Source: an uncultured Holdemanella sp. (GTDB taxonomy: Bacteria; Bacillota_I; Bacilli_A; Erysipelotrichales; Erysipelotrichaceae). From it: a stretch of DNA of 64,000 nucleotides. Within the stretch, counting starts at the first letter, position 1. Every line of letters starts with the position of its first letter. The notes beneath the pieces were generated by a model. That model worked only from the letters and a program-made list of their open reading frames with translations, was not told where the DNA came from and ran no database searches. The stretch is from the NCBI RefSeq assembly GCF_934754935.1, contig NZ_CAKVJB010000012.1, forward strand, positions 1-64,000, given 5' to 3'. Shown piece by piece: positions 60,964 to 64,000 of this stretch. A program made the position numbers and the translations under genes.

Positions 60964-63861
60964 ATGCGAACACCAGATTTAAACTGGCTTAAAGACTCAC
61001 GTATCTTTCAAGTCAACCGACTACAAGCATACAGTGATCATATATATACAATTGGAAAAGATAAAAAGCCAAGCTCTTTTTCACTAAACGGAACATGGAA
61101 ATTCAACCAATCCAAAAACTATGATACAAGCTTTAAATTCTTCTATAACACAGAATTTAACGACGCCAACTGGAACGACATCCAAGTCCCAGGACACATC
61201 CAACTACAAGGATTTGACAACCCCCACTATACAGATGTGACATACCCATGGGATGGACATGACGTCGTAAAGCCAGGCCAAATTGACATGGATAAAAATA
61301 AAGTCTATCAATACCGTAAAACATTTGATTTACCACAAGACTTCATTGGAAACAAACTCATTCTTTCCTTTGAAGGCGTAGAATCCAATATCTACGTATG
61401 GCTAAACGGAAAATTTGTCGGATACAGCGAAGATTCCTTTACACCAAGTCGATTTGACATCACAAAATATACACAAGAAAAAGATAACGTTCTATGCGTA
61501 CGCATCTTTCAAAAATGCACAGGCACATGGCTAGAAGACCAAGACATGTGGCGTTTTAGCGGAATCTTTAGAGATGTCATGATCTATAAACAACCTAGTC
61601 TTCACATACAAGACTTAAAAATCGATACAAATATTGATCTAGACACAAATAAAAGTGTTCTTACATGCACATGTAAAATGAGCAGTAATGAAAACCATAT
61701 TCTACAAGCCAAACTATACGATCCACAAGGAAACATCGTATGGAATGCCAATATGCAAGACACATTTGAAATACCTGTAGAAAACACAAGTCTTTGGAGT
61801 AGTGAATACCCAAACCTATACCAATTAGAAATTGTTCTATACGATACAAATAATGAAGTCATTGAAACCATTCACGAACAAGTAGGATTTCGTAAATTCA
61901 GCCTTGAATATGGCATTATGAAAATCAATGGTAAACGCATCGTATTCCACGGCATTAACCGCCACGAATGGAATGCCAAAACCGGAAGAGCCATTACCTA
62001 CGAACAAATGGAAGAAGATATTCACATGCTAAAGGCATTAAACATCAATGCCGTAAGAACATCACACTATCCAAACAACAGCTATTGGTATAAATTATGC
62101 GACCAATACGGAATCTATGTCATTGACGAAATGAATTTAGAAACCCACGGAGCCAATGACATCCTTCCACAAAACAAAACCGAATGGACCGATTGTCTAT
62201 TAGACCGAGCAAGAAGCATGTATGAAAGAGACAAAAACCACCCATGCATTTTAATGTGGTCACTTGGAAATGAAGCTGGAAGCGGATCTAACTTTATGAT
62301 TCTACACGACTACTTCAAAGAACAAGATCCATCAAGACTCGTACACTATGAAGGCATTACACAAGATCGTACATTCGAAAATGCCAGTGACATCGAATCT
62401 AGAATGTATGCCACACCACAAAGTGTAAAAGACTACCTAGACGCACACCCAATGAAACCAATCATGCTATGTGAATATATGCACGCCATGGGAAATAGTC
62501 TAGGAGGCATGGAAGAATATACAAACCTAGAAGACGAATACGAACAATACCAAGGCGGATTTGTATGGGACTACATTGATCAAGCCATTGAAAAAGACGG
62601 CAACTACTATTACGGACAAGACTTTGATGATTATCCAAATGACTCCAACTTCTGTGGAGACGGCATCCTTCTAGCCAACCGACAAGAAACAGGCAAAAGC
62701 CAAGAACTAAAACAACTCTACAGATATGTTGATATGGAAATCCATTTCGATTCTGTCACAATTAAAAATAAAAACCTATTCTACGACCTAAGTAAAGACA
62801 CCTTTATCTTTGAACTCAAACGAAATGGACTCGCCATTCAATCCGGCAACTTTAAAACAAGCGTAGAACCAGGCACTACAAAAACAATGCCCGTACAATT
62901 TAAACAAATCAATACGCCAGGCTATTACACAAAAACCATCTACTACAAAACACCACTTGGCATTCAAGCCTTTGACCAACAAGTCTTCGAAGTCAAACAA
63001 GACCAACCAAAAGAAAACGCCATGCTAGTGGTGGAAGGACAAAATACAATCGGCATTCAATTTATAGACACCGAATATCTATTCGACAAACAAAAAGGCT
63101 TAGTATCCATTCAAGTAAACGACAAAGAATTACTTCAAGAAGCACCAAAACCCGTCTTCTACAGAGCCTTAACCGACAATGATCGTGGTGCCAAACAAAC
63201 ATATGCCAACTGGCTAAACGCAAGCCTATTCCAAAATGTCATTGACTTTAAAATGATACGCAACTCAAAATGCGCACAAATGATCTATACAATTCAACTT
63301 GAATCCATTGAAGAAGAATGTAAACTCGTCTATACAGTCTACAACAATCAAAGTATTCAAATCCAATTGCACCTAGACAAAAACTCAAAAAGACAAACCC
63401 TACCCCTATTTGGAATCGAGTTTGCCCTTAAAGAAACATTTAAAAACTTTGCGTACTTCGGAAAAGGCGAAAAAGACACATACACAGATCGAAATCACGC
63501 GCTAACCGATTTCTACTCAGAAAACATAGATACAAACTACATTCCATACTTAAAACCACAAGAACACGGCAATCATGTGGACTGCAAATGGTGCTGCCTA
63601 TCCAATGGAACAAACACATTCAACATCAAGGCAGAAAATATGGAATGTCAAGCCAGCAAATATTCCTTTATGCACTTATATAACGCAAAACACACATTTG
63701 AACTTCCACAAACAAATACAACCTATTTAAGAATCACAAAACAACAAATGGGCGTAGGCGGAATCAATAGCTGGGGCGCAAAAGTACAACCACAATACTT
63801 AATTGACCAATCTAAAAACCTAGATTTTACTTGTACACTCTATATTTCAAAGAAGGATTAA
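60964..63861 (+). CDS. lacZ: Beta-galactosidase, glycoside hydrolase family 2 (LacZ type)
   Basis: 965 residues, cytoplasmic (no signal peptide). The order is sugar-binding jelly roll (~30-215), Ig-like domain, TIM barrel (~320-620), a further Ig-like domain and the large C-terminal beta-sandwich (~700-960), as in E. coli LacZ. Acid/base Glu in WSLGNEAGSGSN (~436), nucleophile Glu in MLCEYMHAMGNS (~502), and GINRHEWNAKTGRA is the family loop. Hydrolyses lactose or other beta-galactosides. No permease or regulator is adjacent in the window. It is the only long plus-strand gene here. Confidence 0.95.
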   Translation: MRTPDLNWLKDSRIFQVNRLQAYSDHIYTIGKDKKPSSFSLNGTWKFNQSKNYDTSFKFFYNTEFNDANWNDIQVPGHIQLQGFDNPHYTDVTYPWDGHDVVKPGQIDMDKNKVYQYRKTFDLPQDFIGNKLILSFEGVESNIYVWLNGKFVGYSEDSFTPSRFDITKYTQEKDNVLCVRIFQKCTGTWLEDQDMWRFSGIFRDVMIYKQPSLHIQDLKIDTNIDLDTNKSVLTCTCKMSSNENHILQAKLYDPQGNIVWNANMQDTFEIPVENTSLWSSEYPNLYQLEIVLYDTNNEVIETIHEQVGFRKFSLEYGIMKINGKRIVFHGINRHEWNAKTGRAITYEQMEEDIHMLKALNINAVRTSHYPNNSYWYKLCDQYGIYVIDEMNLETHGANDILPQNKTEWTDCLLDRARSMYERDKNHPCILMWSLGNEAGSGSNFMILHDYFKEQDPSRLVHYEGITQDRTFENASDIESRMYATPQSVKDYLDAHPMKPIMLCEYMHAMGNSLGGMEEYTNLEDEYEQYQGGFVWDYIDQAIEKDGNYYYGQDFDDYPNDSNFCGDGILLANRQETGKSQELKQLYRYVDMEIHFDSVTIKNKNLFYDLSKDTFIFELKRNGLAIQSGNFKTSVEPGTTKTMPVQFKQINTPGYYTKTIYYKTPLGIQAFDQQVFEVKQDQPKENAMLVVEGQNTIGIQFIDTEYLFDKQKGLVSIQVNDKELLQEAPKPVFYRALTDNDRGAKQTYANWLNASLFQNVIDFKMIRNSKCAQMIYTIQLESIEEECKLVYTVYNNQSIQIQLHLDKNSKRQTLPLFGIEFALKETFKNFAYFGKGEKDTYTDRNHALTDFYSENIDTNYIPYLKPQEHGNHVDCKWCCLSNGTNTFNIKAENMECQASKYSFMHLYNAKHTFELPQTNTTYLRITKQQMGVGGINSWGAKVQPQYLIDQSKNLDFTCTLYISKKD

Positions 63862-63876
63862 TCTCCTTCTTTTTAT
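63849..63876 (+). terminator. Terminator of lacZ
   Basis: AAAGAAGGA (63849-63857) pairs with TCCTTCTTT (63864-63872) around a six-base loop, then TTATTT. The stop codon lies within the loop. Confidence 0.85.
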
Positions 63877-63892
63877 TTACACGTTTTATGAT

Positions 63893-63929
63893 TATACGTA
63901 TTGTATATATACGTATTATTTAATATACT
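63893..63929 (+). promoter_or_regulatory. Promoter with two TACGTA palindromes
   Basis: TTGTAT (63901-63906), 17 nt, TATACT (63924-63929). TATACGTA occurs just before the -35 (63893-63900) and again within the spacer (63908-63915). Two copies of a palindrome over the promoter fit an autoregulated operator, as expected for a toxin-antitoxin unit. Confidence 0.6.
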
Positions 63930-63951
63930 ATTTAAAAAGGAGGCAAACAAT

Positions 63952-64000
63952 ATGTTGTCAATTTATCCAGCATGTTTCTTTGAAGAAGAAAATCATTATT
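63952..64000 (+). CDS. Start of a HicB-like antitoxin gene (truncated by window edge)
   Basis: AAAAAGGAGG precedes an ATG at 63952; 16 codons are visible, MLSIYPACFFEEENHY. The pattern of a short hydrophobic strand, YPA, then acidic residues is typical of HicB N-termini, but the stretch is too short to be sure. Confidence 0.5.
   Translation, partial: MLSIYPACFFEEENHY

Overview
The window is AT-rich DNA from a Gram-positive bacterium of the Firmicutes type. It encodes LCP, sortase-like and choline/glucan-binding-like surface proteins, lipoproteins with a lipobox, GGAGG ribosome sites and TTGAMA/TATAAT promoters. The gene content (RICIN-repeat autolysins, membrane-fused ECF sigma factors, DUF2871, DUF2142) would fit an Erysipelotrichia- or Clostridia-like gut or oral commensal. 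That placement is an inference; there is no rRNA here to settle it. Nearly all genes are on the minus strand.

Layout. 1-3.3 kb: the 3' end of an unknown + strand gene, a two-gene unit with a Clp-like AAA+ ATPase and a DUF6414-like partner, a small orphan ORF, and two structured intergenic elements. One of these looks like an independent ~230-nt noncoding RNA built on a tandem 76-nt repeat. 3.3-9.8 kb: two large secreted wall-active proteins with RICIN repeats (an amidase/glucosaminidase and a C39-like peptidase). 9.8-43.3 kb: a large cell-surface polysaccharide locus. It holds rmlABCD for dTDP-L-rhamnose, about a dozen glycosyltransferases, an ABC exporter (wzm/wzt type) and a Wzx flippase. 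It also holds a GT2/DUF2304 pair with two DUF2142 membrane proteins, an aminotransferase/ATP-grasp/ornithine-cyclodeaminase-like cassette, three acyl-transfer genes, an LCP ligase and a MerR-methyltransferase fusion. 43.4-49.1 kb: DUF2871 and two large surface proteins with unusual C-terminal sorting signals, separated by a relic of a third.

49.1-60.7 kb is the most unusual part. Four sigma-70/ECF-like proteins lie together. Three carry a transmembrane helix followed by a ~220-240 residue extracytoplasmic domain, so the sigma factor itself is predicted to be membrane-tethered. Two of them are near-identical over the first ~290 residues and then diverge completely in the outside domain. Interspersed are small lipoproteins and membrane proteins, coiled-coil and zinc-ribbon proteins, and two paralogous membrane proteins with a C-terminal HExxH zincin domain. 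I found five promoters in this block of the form AACC-N16-CGTCTTA, all with exactly 16 nt spacing and AT-rich upstream tracts. They sit before both zincins, the CAP-domain surface protein, the lipoprotein operon and the operon that contains one tethered sigma factor. My reading is a self-contained, autoregulated, membrane-tethered ECF sigma system controlling surface proteins, possibly released or modulated by its own membrane proteases.

60.7-64 kb: an overlooked 45-residue membrane protein, a lacZ-type beta-galactosidase on the + strand, and the start of a HicB-like gene behind a promoter with TACGTA palindromes.
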